DNA of 33,765 nt from Planctomyces sp. GTDB lineage: Bacteria > Planctomycetota > Planctomycetia > Planctomycetales > Planctomycetaceae. The number at the start of each line of letters is the position of its first letter. Position 1 is the stretch's first letter. The notes under the pieces were generated by a model that was given only the letters and a program-made list of their open reading frames with translations, had not been told where the DNA came from and searched no databases. Made by a program: the position numbers and the translations under genes. The stretch covers positions 1 to 33,765 of the forward strand of contig SXKJ01000304.1 of assembly GCA_005778115.1 (NCBI GenBank), given 5' to 3'. Below are positions 1-7,323 of this stretch, piece by piece.

Positions 1-37
1 GCAACCCCATCGCTCGATAAAACACTTCTGCGGACAT
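1..37 (-). CDS. 5' end of a gene running off the left edge (possible transposase)
   Basis: Twelve codons are visible on the minus strand, beginning ATG at 37 and reading MSAEVFYRAMGL before the window ends. A good Shine-Dalgarno (AAAGGAGA, 52 to 45 on the minus strand) lies eight bases upstream of the ATG, which is the main support. The N-terminus vaguely resembles ISL3-type transposases (which often begin MSTELLYH.FG), but twelve residues cannot establish this. The start codon lies inside a 12-bp inverted repeat with 89-100. Confidence 0.3.
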   Translation of the reverse strand, partial: MSAEVFYRAMGL

Positions 38-100
38 GCTGCTCTCTCCTTTCGGGATTCGGAAGAAACACACAACCCGATTGGAAATCAGCATGTCCGC
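30..100. repeat. 12-bp perfect inverted repeat around the left-edge start codon
   Basis: GCGGACATGCTG at 30-41 is exactly inverted at 89-100, with 47 bases between. Both arms contain an ATG TCC GC start, one on each strand: the minus-strand gene at 37 and a plus-strand stub at 93 that stops after 13 codons (132-134). This may be the edge of a mobile element or a duplicated gene start. Confidence 0.6.
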
Positions 101-130
101 TTATTCAAACAACAGCCCCCAAGAGTCCCG

Positions 131-598
131 TTGAACCAGAATTTAAGTAACGGGCACTGGGTTACGTTCCTCAACACGTCTCCCGACGGTCAGCGACTGC
201 TCACGCGGGAAGGCTACGGTTGGACGTTCGTCCGCGGCCGAGACGCTCAGGACCGCCGCCTGCTCGGCCAACACATGGGCTGGACCGCGCAGTGGCATCC
301 CGACAGCCGCCGCTTCCTGGGTTGGGAGCCGGGCTACGGCACGGTCGGGTTCGACGTGGAGACGAACCGCCGGTTAGGAATCCTCTTCCCGTGGCTGACC
401 GGCGACCACTGGCTCTGCCTCGGCCCTGTGTTGTTTTTCTTGGGGGGCCACTACCGCGGCAGCCCCGGCGTCGAAGACCAAATCGTCTACGTCGCCCTGC
501 ACCCCGACGGCTCCCAACGCACCTACACCCCCGCCGAATTCGCCGAGAAGTTCAACTGGAAGAACGACCCGGAGAAGGCCGAATTGCTCGGCAAGTAG
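131..598 (+). CDS. C-terminal remnant of a WD40-repeat protein
   Basis: The 155-residue product contains beta-propeller-like phrases (TSPDGQRLLT near 16-25, WHPDSRRFLGW near 55-65) and ends in VEDQIVYVALHPDG...FAEKFNWKNDPEKAELLG. From memory this resembles the C-terminal tail of large planctomycete WD40 proteins, which usually have many blades; here only one or two remain. The start is uncertain: TTG at 131 has no Shine-Dalgarno, and the frame is open back to the window edge without an ATG, so this is probably the 3' part of a truncated gene. A degraded second copy lies at 908-1152. An independent short protein is possible but less likely. Confidence 0.5.
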   Translation: MNQNLSNGHWVTFLNTSPDGQRLLTREGYGWTFVRGRDAQDRRLLGQHMGWTAQWHPDSRRFLGWEPGYGTVGFDVETNRRLGILFPWLTGDHWLCLGPVLFFLGGHYRGSPGVEDQIVYVALHPDGSQRTYTPAEFAEKFNWKNDPEKAELLGK

Positions 599-649
599 CC
601 GCGCCATCAAGGCGGTGCCGCCACAACGTAGCGGCGTTCGTCAGAACGC

Positions 650-905
650 AGTTGTTTTGGTCGCGGAGCGACCGCACGACGGTAGCCGTGGGTTTCAACC
701 CACGGTCGATGAACACGCCCAATCAATTTCGTCGCGTAGCGACGATTGAACCTTCGCCACGTCCTCAACCGCCAATTGGATGCGTGTCATCGTCCACGAT
801 TCAATCGTCGCTCCGCGACGAATCTGCTTCACGTCATCCGCAACCGTGGGTTGAAACCCACGGCTACCATCGGATGTCGCTCCGCGACACAACCAAAAAC
901 GAACG
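650..905. repeat. Nested long inverted repeat between WD40 remnants
   Basis: Positions 681-705 are exactly inverted at 844-868 (25 bp), and each arm is itself a palindrome (686-705 and 844-863, core CCGTGGGTT..AACCCACGG). Inside, 729-750 is inverted at 800-821 with one mismatch. Outside, the TCGCGGAGCGAC-type motif near 661 is inverted near 888. The whole 250 bases can fold into one branched hairpin. No gene is seen at 599-907; this repeat fills it. Confidence 0.8.
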
Positions 906-907
906 CC

Positions 908-1152
908 TACGGCATGGTCGGGTTCGACGTAGAGACGAACCACCAACGGGGAAAGACAGACGGCCGAGGGCGGCCATCCTCCGCTGGCCGGCGAGCACTG
1001 GCTCTGCCTCGGCCCCGTGTTGTTCTTCTTGGGGCCACGACCGCGGCAGCCCCGGCGTCGAAGACCAGTTCGTCTACGTCGCCCAACTCGAAGACATCAT
1101 CACCGCCGAACTCATTGACGAAACATTCACCACACTCTTCGCCTTTGAATGA
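908..1152 (+). pseudogene. Degraded duplicate of the WD40 C-terminal remnant
   Basis: DNA at about 908-1080 closely matches 340-500 (shared stretches include GGTCGGGTTCGACGT and CACTGGCTCTGCCTCGGCCC), so it is a second copy of the preceding remnant. Its reading frame is broken: YGMVGFDVETN is in one frame and RGSPGVEDQFVYVA in another, and the end (stop at 1150-1152) has diverged to LEDIITAELIDETFTTLFAFE. At least one frameshift and an altered middle segment are visible. It is not expected to make a functional protein. Confidence 0.65.
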
Positions 1153-1327
1153 GCCGTCAGGGAACGCACAGCTTTACTGACTGCCAGTGCCGACAACGGA
1201 GTCGGCAATATCCGCCGGTTTTCAGAGGGATTTTGAAGGCTCCGGCCGGTGGCGTCCGAAAGGAAGAGGGTAGCGCGCGGCGCGAGTTCGCTCGTCACTG
1301 TCTCTCTTCTTCAAAGGCGAAGTACTC

Positions 1328-1546
1328 ATGGACTTCTTCCAGAATGCCACGGATGACCAAATTGCGTTGATGGGATGCTTTGTGGCATTGGTCACCTCGG
1401 CCGCGTTGATGTACGTCAGCGTGTTCCTCAGCCGCTCGAACCGCAAAGGCCAGGTGCGAGAAGCCACGCAGCGCACGCTGTCGCTGATCGCTCGCGAAAA
1501 CCGCGCGGTGCAGGCGACGGAAGCTGAGAAGCGCAAGGTTGCCTAA
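1328..1546 (+). CDS. Small membrane protein of unknown function
   Basis: A 72-residue product with one hydrophobic segment (about residues 13-35, IALMGCFVALVTSAALMYVSV) followed by a basic, charged tail (SRSNRKGQVREATQRTLSLIARENRAVQATEAEKRK). This suggests a single-pass inner membrane protein with a cytoplasmic helical tail. The ATG at 1328 is preceded by AAAGG at about 1313-1317, an acceptable ribosome binding site. I do not recognise the family. The 175 bases upstream (1153-1327) hold no other feature I can support. Confidence 0.55.
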   Translation: MDFFQNATDDQIALMGCFVALVTSAALMYVSVFLSRSNRKGQVREATQRTLSLIARENRAVQATEAEKRKVA

Positions 1547-1570
1547 GTTCGACGAATCGGGTTCGTGTGG

Positions 1571-1638
1571 GTGAGCGGCCAGGCGCTAGCCGCCGGTGTC
1601 GACCAAATCAGACCGGCGGCTAGCGCCTGGCCGCTCAC
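1571..1638. repeat. 27-bp perfect inverted repeat, GGCGCTAGCCGCCGGT family
   Basis: 1571-1597 is exactly inverted at 1612-1638 with a 14-base loop. The same element with slightly changed sequence occurs at 19533-19612, so this is a dispersed palindromic family. It sits just downstream of the small membrane gene and upstream of the exported protein gene; it could act as a terminator but has no T-tract. Confidence 0.85.
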
Positions 1639-1706
1639 TACCCATGATCCAAGTCTTGAAGACATACTCGTGCTGTGTCAGCAAGACAACCAAAGTTCCT
1701 CCGCGC

Positions 1707-1714
1707 GGAAGGAG
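1707..1714 (+). promoter_or_regulatory. Ribosome binding site GGAAGGAG
   Basis: GGAAGGAG lies seven bases before the ATG at 1722. It decides the start of the exported protein gene, whose frame is open back to 1596, in favour of 1722. Confidence 0.75.
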
Positions 1715-1721
1715 ATCAGTC

Positions 1722-2207
1722 ATGCGTCCGATTTGGAAAACAGCGTCCGTGTTGGGACTGCTCGGCATGGGCTACGTCTTGGGAGCCAGCGGGACATTCG
1801 CCACGAAGCCGCTCGGAGCACAAGCTGCTCCTGCGGAAGGGGGGCCGTCCGAAGATTCACGCAAAAAACTGCAAGACGCTTTCACGGCGATCAAATCGGC
1901 CGCAGAGACGCTCGAACAAGAGAATCTCTATGTCCCCGCCACCACGACGCTCAATGTCTTCTCGGTGATGGCCGGCGGACTCAATGCGAAGCAAGACCTC
2001 GAAGATGGGCGCGGCGTTGACCCGGAAACGTTTGCCGCGCTCTATGCTGGTGAAGCAATCCCGGACGTCAAAGAGCACCTCGACCACGACGATCAGGGAC
2101 GTCTGACTTACAAAGGTAAAGTCGTTCGCATCTATCCGAAGCAGCGGATGAAGAAGATCTTCCAAGAGCGAGCACGCTACATGGGCGGCGGAGCAAAGCG
2201 TCCGTAA
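1722..2207 (+). CDS. Exported protein of unknown function
   Basis: A 161-residue product. The start at 1722 is chosen because of the strong Shine-Dalgarno and because it gives a signal-peptide-like N-terminus (MRPIWKTASVLGLLGMGYVLGASG, about residues 1-24). The rest is soluble and mostly helical in appearance: a KLQDAFTAIKSAAETLEQE helix, then a region VPATTTLNVFSVMAGGLNA and a basic C-terminus. No catalytic motif is visible. I do not recognise the family; a small periplasmic protein is the most that can be said. It converges with rnhA across a hairpin at 2216-2272. Confidence 0.7.
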   Translation: MRPIWKTASVLGLLGMGYVLGASGTFATKPLGAQAAPAEGGPSEDSRKKLQDAFTAIKSAAETLEQENLYVPATTTLNVFSVMAGGLNAKQDLEDGRGVDPETFAALYAGEAIPDVKEHLDHDDQGRLTYKGKVVRIYPKQRMKKIFQERARYMGGGAKRP

Positions 2208-2215
2208 TTCCGATT

Positions 2216-2272
2216 CGTAGCCGCGTTCGCCAGCACGCGGGAAATGCCCGCACTCTGGCGAGTGCAGCTACG
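2216..2272. terminator. Hairpin between convergent genes
   Basis: CGTAGCCGCGTTCGCCAG (2216-2233) pairs imperfectly with 2255-2272, enclosing a second stem GCGGG/CCCGC (2237-2241 with 2247-2251). It lies between the ends of the plus-strand exported protein gene and the minus-strand rnhA, so a bidirectional terminator role is plausible. There is no T-run, and the CGTAGC.GCGTTCG motif also appears near 628, so it may be a dispersed repeat. Confidence 0.5.
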
Positions 2273-2278
2273 GGCCGT

Positions 2279-2746
2279 TCATGCGAATTGCCGAGCGGCC
2301 GCGACCGCCAATTCGTCGCAACGCTCGTTCTCGGGATGCCCGCTGTGTCCTTTGACGACGGTGAAGCGCACGCGATGCTTCGCAAGTAATCCATCAAGCC
2401 GCTGCCAGAGTTCGACGTTTTTGACCGGCACCCAACGTGTGCCGTCTTTGCGCTTCCAACCGTTCTTCTTCCAGTTGGGCATCCAACTGGTGCATCCGTC
2501 GGCGACATACTTGCTGTCGGTGATGACCTCAACGGCTGTCGGCCGCGTGAGCGATTCCAACCCGGAGATAACCGCCATCATCTCCATCTGATTGTTGGTT
2601 GAGTTCGCGGCACCACCAGAGAGTTCTTTCTCAGTGCCGGTGGCTCGATGACGGAGAATGCAGCCCCAACCACCGGGACCAGGATTGCCGCTGCACGCGC
2701 CGTCAGAGAAGAGCTGAACTTCGGCGGCAGTCGATTCGTTGGGCAT
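2279..2746 (-). CDS. rnhA: Ribonuclease HI
   Basis: A 155-residue RNase H1, the enzyme that cleaves the RNA strand of RNA-DNA hybrids (primer and R-loop removal) in the cytoplasm. The metal-binding DEDD set is visible: D15 in [17 protein letters not shown]55 in [10 protein letters not shown]77 in ITDSKYV, and D144 after the catalytic H134 in [17 protein letters not shown]. Length matches the bacterial family (about 155), with no N-terminal hybrid-binding domain. It lies 86 bases after infA on the same strand and may be co-transcribed with it through two small palindromes. Start ATG at 2746. Confidence 0.95.
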   Translation of the reverse strand: MPNESTAAEVQLFSDGACSGNPGPGGWGCILRHRATGTEKELSGGAANSTNNQMEMMAVISGLESLTRPTAVEVITDSKYVADGCTSWMPNWKKNGWKRKDGTRWVPVKNVELWQRLDGLLAKHRVRFTVVKGHSGHPENERCDELAVAAARQFA

Positions 2747-2776
2747 GGCGAATAGAACCTGATTCGCGCTGGTAGT

Positions 2777-2820
2777 GACCCGATTGATCGGGTCTTTGGC
2801 CAGACCGCATGAATGCGGTC
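2777..2820. repeat. Two adjacent short palindromes between infA and rnhA
   Basis: GACCCGATTGATCGGGTC (2777-2794) and GACCGCATGAATGCGGTC (2803-2820) are two perfect 8-bp stems with 2-base loops, eight bases apart, just after the infA stop. They could attenuate or process the infA-rnhA transcript. No T-run follows on the minus strand. Confidence 0.6.
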
Positions 2821-2832
2821 AATACGAGCGGC

Positions 2833-3051
2833 TTACCGTTCGCGGAAGATGATGCGGCCGCGATTCAGATCGTACGGCGAGACTTCAACCTTCACCTTAT
2901 CCCCAGGTACGATCCGGATAAAGTGCTTCCGCATCTTTCCGGCGACGTGAGCCATCACCAGATGACCGTTCTCCAGCTTGACGCGGAATTGGGTATTGGC
3001 CAACGCCTCGACGACCGTGCCTTCAACTTCAATTGCCTCTTCTTTGGCCAT
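2833..3051 (-). CDS. infA: Translation initiation factor IF-1
   Basis: A 72-residue single OB-fold protein that occupies the 30S A site during translation initiation. The sequence [43 protein letters not shown] and [14 protein letters not shown] is diagnostic, and 72 residues is the standard length. The frame is open for nine more codons to 3078, but family alignment places the start at the ATG at 3051. No strong Shine-Dalgarno is seen upstream. It is divergent from folK, with a shared 153-base control region. Confidence 0.97.
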   Translation of the reverse strand: MAKEEAIEVEGTVVEALANTQFRVKLENGHLVMAHVAGKMRKHFIRIVPGDKVKVEVSPYDLNRGRIIFRER

Positions 3052-3204
3052 ACTCAATAAATCTCGCGCGAGAGCCAACGAACGTTCTGGACAGAGCCAG
3101 AGTTAGTGGGCGGCATTCTGGCGTTCGCGCGAGTGCTTTGCCAGCCACAGACTTCGCGGTCCCCTCGCACAATAATCTGGTCCCACACACGAACGTGGTG
3201 AACG

Positions 3205-3942
3205 ATGACGAACTGTCTGATTGGACTCGGTGGCAACCTCGGCAACGTCCCACAGACGATTGTTGGTGCCTTGCAATCGCTGGCGCAATCACCGGGAATC
3301 CAGGTCGGGCGTTGGAGTTCGCTCTATCAAACCGCGCCTGTGGGTGAATCCGCCGGAGGCAGCTACACCAACGCGGCTGCCATGCTGGAGTCATCATTGC
3401 CCGCACGGGAACTCCTCGAACGACTGCTCACCATCGAAAACGAGTTCGGGCGAGAACGAACCATCTCGTGGGGACCGCGAACGCTCGATCTGGATTTGCT
3501 GTTCTTCGGCGATGACGTGATTAACGATCCGCCAGTGCTGCATGTGCCGCATTCGGGCTGCTGGTATCGGCGGTTCGTACTCGATCCGTTGTGTGAGTTG
3601 GTTCCAACCTTTGTGCACCCAGTGAAACAGCAGACGATCGCGGAGTTGCGTGACAGATTGATGGTTCGGCCGTTGCATGTCTCGATTCTGGATCTCGCAC
3701 GTTCCACCGATGGATTGTTGCCGACTTTGCAGGCCACGTTTCCTGATGCCAAGCTGCATAGCATCCGGCAGCCCGACGAAATCAGCGATCGCGACGAGGG
3801 ATTGCTTGTGCGATTGGACTCCGGCCCGTTGCCTTCTTGGGCCGCTCCGCTCAGGAAGCGAGTCGGTTGGCTCGACGTCAGTAGCCGAATGGGAGATCGC
3901 CAGCAGAAGCTGATCAACGTTCTTCGCTCGGCTGGCTTGTGA
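3205..3942 (+). CDS. folK: 6-hydroxymethyl-7,8-dihydropterin pyrophosphokinase with C-terminal extension
   Basis: HPPK transfers pyrophosphate from ATP to 6-hydroxymethyl-dihydropterin, the step before dihydropteroate synthase in folate synthesis. Visible: the GLGGNLG motif at residues 7-13, the pterin-side YTNAAA at about 54-59, and the signature WGPRTLDLDLLFF at 89-101 with D95 and D97 as the Mg-ATP ligands, then VLHVPH at 111-116. Typical HPPKs are about 160 residues; here 245, so about 85 C-terminal residues (from roughly 160, SILDLARSTDGLLPTL) have no counterpart I recognise. No folP or folB is nearby. Start ATG 3205 gives the family N-terminus, though the ribosome binding site is weak. 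Confidence 0.92.
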   Translation: MTNCLIGLGGNLGNVPQTIVGALQSLAQSPGIQVGRWSSLYQTAPVGESAGGSYTNAAAMLESSLPARELLERLLTIENEFGRERTISWGPRTLDLDLLFFGDDVINDPPVLHVPHSGCWYRRFVLDPLCELVPTFVHPVKQQTIAELRDRLMVRPLHVSILDLARSTDGLLPTLQATFPDAKLHSIRQPDEISDRDEGLLVRLDSGPLPSWAAPLRKRVGWLDVSSRMGDRQQKLINVLRSAGL

Positions 3943-3962
3943 TGAGTGACTCGGGACGCGGA

Positions 3963-4030
3963 TTTTTCTGTCCCACATTTTTCTGTTCCACCAACACAGC
4001 GTTTACAGAAAGATGTTGGACAGAAAGATG
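3963..4030. repeat. ACAGAAAGATG-type inverted repeat, copy 1
   Basis: TTTTTCTGTCCCACATTTTTC (from 3963) is approximately inverted by ACAGAAAGATG repeated twice at 4005-4030. The same theme (ACAGAAAAATGGGGGCAGAAA) occurs at 6975-7063, on the other side of the M16 peptidase gene. Rest of the 220-base gap 3943-4162: nothing else seen. Confidence 0.6.
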
Positions 4031-4162
4031 GCCGCAACGACCGAGCTCTTCTCACATCGTCACCCATTCGAAACTGTTCTCGTGACAGCACGACGCTGTT
4101 AGAGTCCGCCCTCATTCGTGCAAGACACGGTTTGGTGAGGCACTTCAACGGAGGATGGCGTC

Positions 4163-6949
4163 ATGGGAATGAGTGATTGCAAATTGAGAATTGCAAATTG
4201 CAAATTGCAAATTGTCGCGGTCGTGATCGGGCTGTTATTGACCGCAAGCACGGTGACTCGCGCTGCGGATGCACCGCCAAAGCTCGTCACTTCGATTGAG
4301 GGGATCACCGAGTATCGCCTCGAAAACGGCTGCAAGGTGCTGCTCTTTCCGGACCCGTCGAAGCCCAGCGTCACGGTGAACCTGACGATCTTTGTCGGCT
4401 CGCGGCATGAAGGGTACGGCGAGGCGGGCATGGCTCACTTGCTGGAGCACATGGTCTTCAAGGGGACGCCGACCACCGCTGACATCCCAAAGGTGCTCAA
4501 GGATCGCGGGGCCGTCTACAACGGCACGACGTGGCTCGATCGCACGAATTACTTCGAGACGCTCCCCGCCAGCGACGACAACCTGGAGTTCGCGATCAAG
4601 CTCGAAGCCGATCGGATGCTCAACAGCTTCATCAAGGCGGAAGACCTTGCGTCCGAGATGACCGTCGTTCGCAACGAATTCGAGCGGGGCGAGAACAGCC
4701 CACAGAACGTGCTGATGGAGCGCATGTTTTCCGCTTCGTTCGAGTGGCACAACTACGGCAAATCGACCATCGGCAACCGCGCCGACATCGAACGTGTCCC
4801 CGTCGAGAACCTGCGACGCTTCTACAAAAAATATTATCAGCCCGACAATGCGATGCTCGTCGTCGCCGGGCAATTCGATCCGGAAACCGCACTCAAACTG
4901 GCGACGAAACACTTCGGCTCGATGCCTAAGCCCGAACGCAAACTCGAAAACACCTACACCGAAGAACCTGCCCAGGATGGCGAGCGGATCGTGACGTTGC
5001 GGCGAGTGGGCGATGTCGCGGTCGTCGGCGGCGTGTATCACATTCCGTCCGGGCCGCACCCGGAGTTTGTCGCGATCGACGTGCTGGAGTCGATCCTCAC
5101 CCAAGCTCCGGCCGGGAAGTTGTACAAGGCTCTGGTCGAAACGAAGAAAGCGGCCAACGTCTCCGGCGGAGCGTTCGCGCTGCATGATCCCGGCGTGCTG
5201 CTGTTCATGGCCGAGGTCGCAAAGGGAAACGATCCGCAGATCGTGCTTGAAGCCATGCACGACGAGATCGACAAAGTCGTGACCAACGGAGTCAGCGACG
5301 AGGAAGTCGATCGCGCGAAGCAAAAGTTGCTCAAGCAACGCGAACTACAAGCGGCCGATAGCTCGGACCTCGCGGTTCAATTGTCCGAATGGGCCGCTCA
5401 AGGAGATTGGCGGCTGTACTTCGTCTATCGCGACCGGTTGGAAGAAGTCACGAAAGAAGACGTGCATCAGGTCGCGAAGTCTTATCTGCGGTCGAATAAT
5501 CGCACGGTCGGCATGTATTTGCCGACGAAGACGGCAGAACGGATCAGCGTCCCGGCGACTCCCGAACTGGCCGAGATGATCGGCGACTACAAAGGCCGCG
5601 CGGACATCGCATCCGGGGAAGCGTTCGATGTTGATCCGCTGAAGATCGACGCACGCACGCAGCGCGTCGTGTTGCCCAGCGGATTGAAGGCGGCGTTTCT
5701 CCCGAAGAAGACGCGCGGCGAGTCGGTCACGATGCGGCTGACGCTTCGGTTTGGCAGCGAGGAATCGCTCACCGGCAAAGCGAAGGCGGCTGAGTTGCTG
5801 CCGAAACTGATGGCTCGCGGAACGAAGAAACTGTCGAGGCAAGAGCTGACCGACGCGCTCAGCAAAGTGGGCGAATTGCACGTCTCTTCGATGTTGCGTC
5901 AGCCGGGCGTTGCCTCATTCACGCTGACGACGAAAAAGAAAGACCTCCCCGCGGCGCTCGACTTGCTGCGGCAAGTGTTGCGTGAGCCATCGCTCCCAGA
6001 GAAGGAATTCGAGACACTGAAATCCGCGCAGCTTGCGGGACTCGAAAAGCAGAAGAGCGATCCGAATGCCTTGGCCAGCAATGCAGTCTCGAAGCAGCTC
6101 AACCCCTATGCCGGCAGCGATCCGCGTTATGTCCCCTCGGCGACTGAAGAGGTCGAGATGCTGCAAGGGACAACGCTGGCCACGATTCGCGAGTTGTATG
6201 AAACCTCGTTCGGCGGGAAAGCCGGCGAGCTGACCCTGATCGGTGATTTCGATGCCGACACGATCCGGCCGCTCGTCGCGAAGATGTTCGATGGCTGGCA
6301 GCAGAAAGATCCCTATCACCGCATCGTGCGGCTCAGCGACGTCAAAGTGAAAGGGAACACGCAGAAGATCGAGACTCCTGATAAGGCCAGTGCGATGTAC
6401 TTCGCCGGCCTGGTCTTCCCGATGAAGGACGATCATCCCGACTTCGCCGCGCTGAATCTCGGCAATTTCATTCTTGGCCACGGCTCGCTGTCGTCGCGGC
6501 TGGGCAATCGAGTTCGCGAGAAAGATGGCTTGAGCTACGGCGTCGGCAGCGGCCTGCAAGTCCCGGCCGTCGATGACCGCACGCTGTTCTACATGTATGC
6601 CATCTGCAACCCGGAAAACATGCCGAAGGTCGACAAAGCCATCCGCGAAGAGTTGGACTTGCTGCTCAAGGAAGGGATCACGGCCGAAGAACTCGATGCG
6701 GCCAAGCAAGGCTTCCTGCAAGGGGAGCAAGTCGGTCGCACAAACGACCCGCAACTCGCCGCGATCATTGAGGAGTCTTTGAACGCGAATCGGACGTTGA
6801 AATTTCAAGCCGACCTCGAAGCTCGCGTCTTGAAGATCACGGCTGACGATGTCGTCAAAGCCTGTCGGAAGTATCTCGATCCAAAGAAGCTGGTGATCGT
6901 CGAGGCGGGAGACTTTCGAAAGAAAGAAGCAGCTGCGGATAGCAAGTAG
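4163..6949 (+). CDS. Exported M16 family zinc peptidase (two-domain)
   Basis: A 928-residue insulinase/pitrilysin-type metallopeptidase, probably periplasmic. The inverted zinc motif is HLLEH (H92, E95, H96), with the third ligand E172 in VVRNEFERGE, 76 residues later as in pitrilysin. The N-terminal half (about 45-480) carries the active site; the second M16 half (about 500-915) lacks HxxEH and is the usual inactive partner that closes the chamber. Signal peptide: hydrophobic IVAVVIGLLLTASTVTRA at about 17-34. Start ATG 4163 is supported by GGAGG at 4150-4154. Odd: between the start and the hydrophobic core lie about 13 residues (DCKLRIANCKLQI) encoded by a CAAATTG repeat (4175-4214). Its substrates cannot be told from context. 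Confidence 0.92.
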   Translation: MGMSDCKLRIANCKLQIVAVVIGLLLTASTVTRAADAPPKLVTSIEGITEYRLENGCKVLLFPDPSKPSVTVNLTIFVGSRHEGYGEAGMAHLLEHMVFKGTPTTADIPKVLKDRGAVYNGTTWLDRTNYFETLPASDDNLEFAIKLEADRMLNSFIKAEDLASEMTVVRNEFERGENSPQNVLMERMFSASFEWHNYGKSTIGNRADIERVPVENLRRFYKKYYQPDNAMLVVAGQFDPETALKLATKHFGSMPKPERKLENTYTEEPAQDGERIVTLRRVGDVAVVGGVYHIPSGPHPEFVAIDVLESILTQAPAGKLYKALVETKKAANVSGGAFALHDPGVLLFMAEVAKGNDPQIVLEAMHDEIDKVVTNGVSDEEVDRAKQKLLKQRELQAADSSDLAVQLSEWAAQGDWRLYFVYRDRLEEVTKEDVHQVAKSYLRSNNRTVGMYLPTKTAERISVPATPELAEMIGDYKGRADIASGEAFDVDPLKIDARTQRVVLPSGLKAAFLPKKTRGESVTMRLTLRFGSEESLTGKAKAAELLPKLMARGTKKLSRQELTDALSKVGELHVSSMLRQPGVASFTLTTKKKDLPAALDLLRQVLREPSLPEKEFETLKSAQLAGLEKQKSDPNALASNAVSKQLNPYAGSDPRYVPSATEEVEMLQGTTLATIRELYETSFGGKAGELTLIGDFDADTIRPLVAKMFDGWQQKDPYHRIVRLSDVKVKGNTQKIETPDKASAMYFAGLVFPMKDDHPDFAALNLGNFILGHGSLSSRLGNRVREKDGLSYGVGSGLQVPAVDDRTLFYMYAICNPENMPKVDKAIREELDLLLKEGITAEELDAAKQGFLQGEQVGRTNDPQLAAIIEESLNANRTLKFQADLEARVLKITADDVVKACRKYLDPKKLVIVEAGDFRKKEAAADSK
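4175..4214 (+). repeat. GATTGCAAATTG tandem repeat inside the M16 signal peptide
   Basis: Four near-copies of GCAAATTG lie in tandem directly after the first four codons of the M16 gene and are translated in frame as DCKLRIANCKLQI. The same repeat, as an inverted pair, sits at the start of a HlyD gene at 17456-17546. Confidence 0.85.
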
Positions 6950-6974
6950 GTGGTTGAAAGAAGAGGAATGCGGC

Positions 6975-7063
6975 CTGACAGAAAAATGGGGGCAGAAAAA
7001 AGAAGTGCAACCGCTGATTGTCCTGGGACTGACTCGTTTTTTCTGCCCCCATATTTCTGTCAG
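6975..7063. repeat. 27-bp inverted repeat, ACAGAAAAATG family, copy 2
   Basis: 6975-7001 (CTGACAGAAAAATGGGGGCA...) is inverted at 7037-7063 with one mismatch and a 35-base loop. It lies 25 bases after the M16 stop; the minus arm contains a T6 run (7037-7042), so it could terminate M16 transcription. It is related to 3963-4030. The 374-base gap 6950-7323 holds this repeat and the candidate retron RNA only. Confidence 0.8.
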
Positions 7064-7108
7064 CCATTGCGGTTCATTTTCTCACCGATAGATTTAGATT
7101 TCGTGATG

Positions 7109-7284
7109 TGGTCGGTGGGTTGCCCAAGCCTTGTTGGTGAGCTGCTTTGATGGCGGCTCAACAACGCCACGGGGATACCCCGCGGCTGTTCGCTTGCGTT
7201 GATTTCGTTGCCGTAGCCAATACCGGGAAGCGATGTTCCCGGTCCTGGCTACGCTACTGGACCCGTTGAGCAACCCGCCGACCA
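7109..7284 (+). ncRNA. Candidate retron msr-msd RNA
   Basis: The ends of this 176-nt segment pair: 7109-7123 with 7270-7284, 15 bp with one G-U (core GTCGGTGGGTTGC / GCAACCCGCCGAC), like the a1/a2 repeats that close retron RNAs. Inside are three hairpins: 7133-7142 with 7156-7165 (one mismatch); 7170-7174 with 7178-7182; and a long two-part stem, 7212-7219 with 7246-7253 and 7222-7229 with 7236-7243. The segment ends 39 bases before the reverse transcriptase ATG, on the same strand, which is the standard retron arrangement. Not proven: the branching guanosine and msd boundaries cannot be assigned, and the last hairpin could be a dispersed palindrome. Confidence 0.45.
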
Positions 7285-7323
7285 TTTTGCTTTTCGGCCA
7301 GCAGCGTTTGAGGCGGGTCAGGG

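Noticed and set aside
1..100. Terminal repeat of an insertion sequence
   Set aside because: The 12-bp inverted repeat includes two start codons and only the first codons of a possible transposase are visible; too little sequence to call an element end.
93..134. Plus-strand ATG reading MSAYSNNSPQESR
   Set aside because: It stops after 13 codons; noted only as part of the inverted repeat at the left edge.
650..905. CRISPR array
   Set aside because: Repeats are inverted and nested, not evenly spaced direct repeats with unique spacers; no cas gene is near.
220..1152. 310-codon open frame across the WD40 remnants
   Set aside because: It is a shadow frame rich in Arg and Pro; only its last 38 codons match the duplicated tail.
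7205..7260. Long hairpin as proof of a retron msd
   Set aside because: Similar GTAGCC..GGCTAC palindromes are common in this kind of genome, so on its own it proves nothing; only the closing stem and position support the retron RNA.
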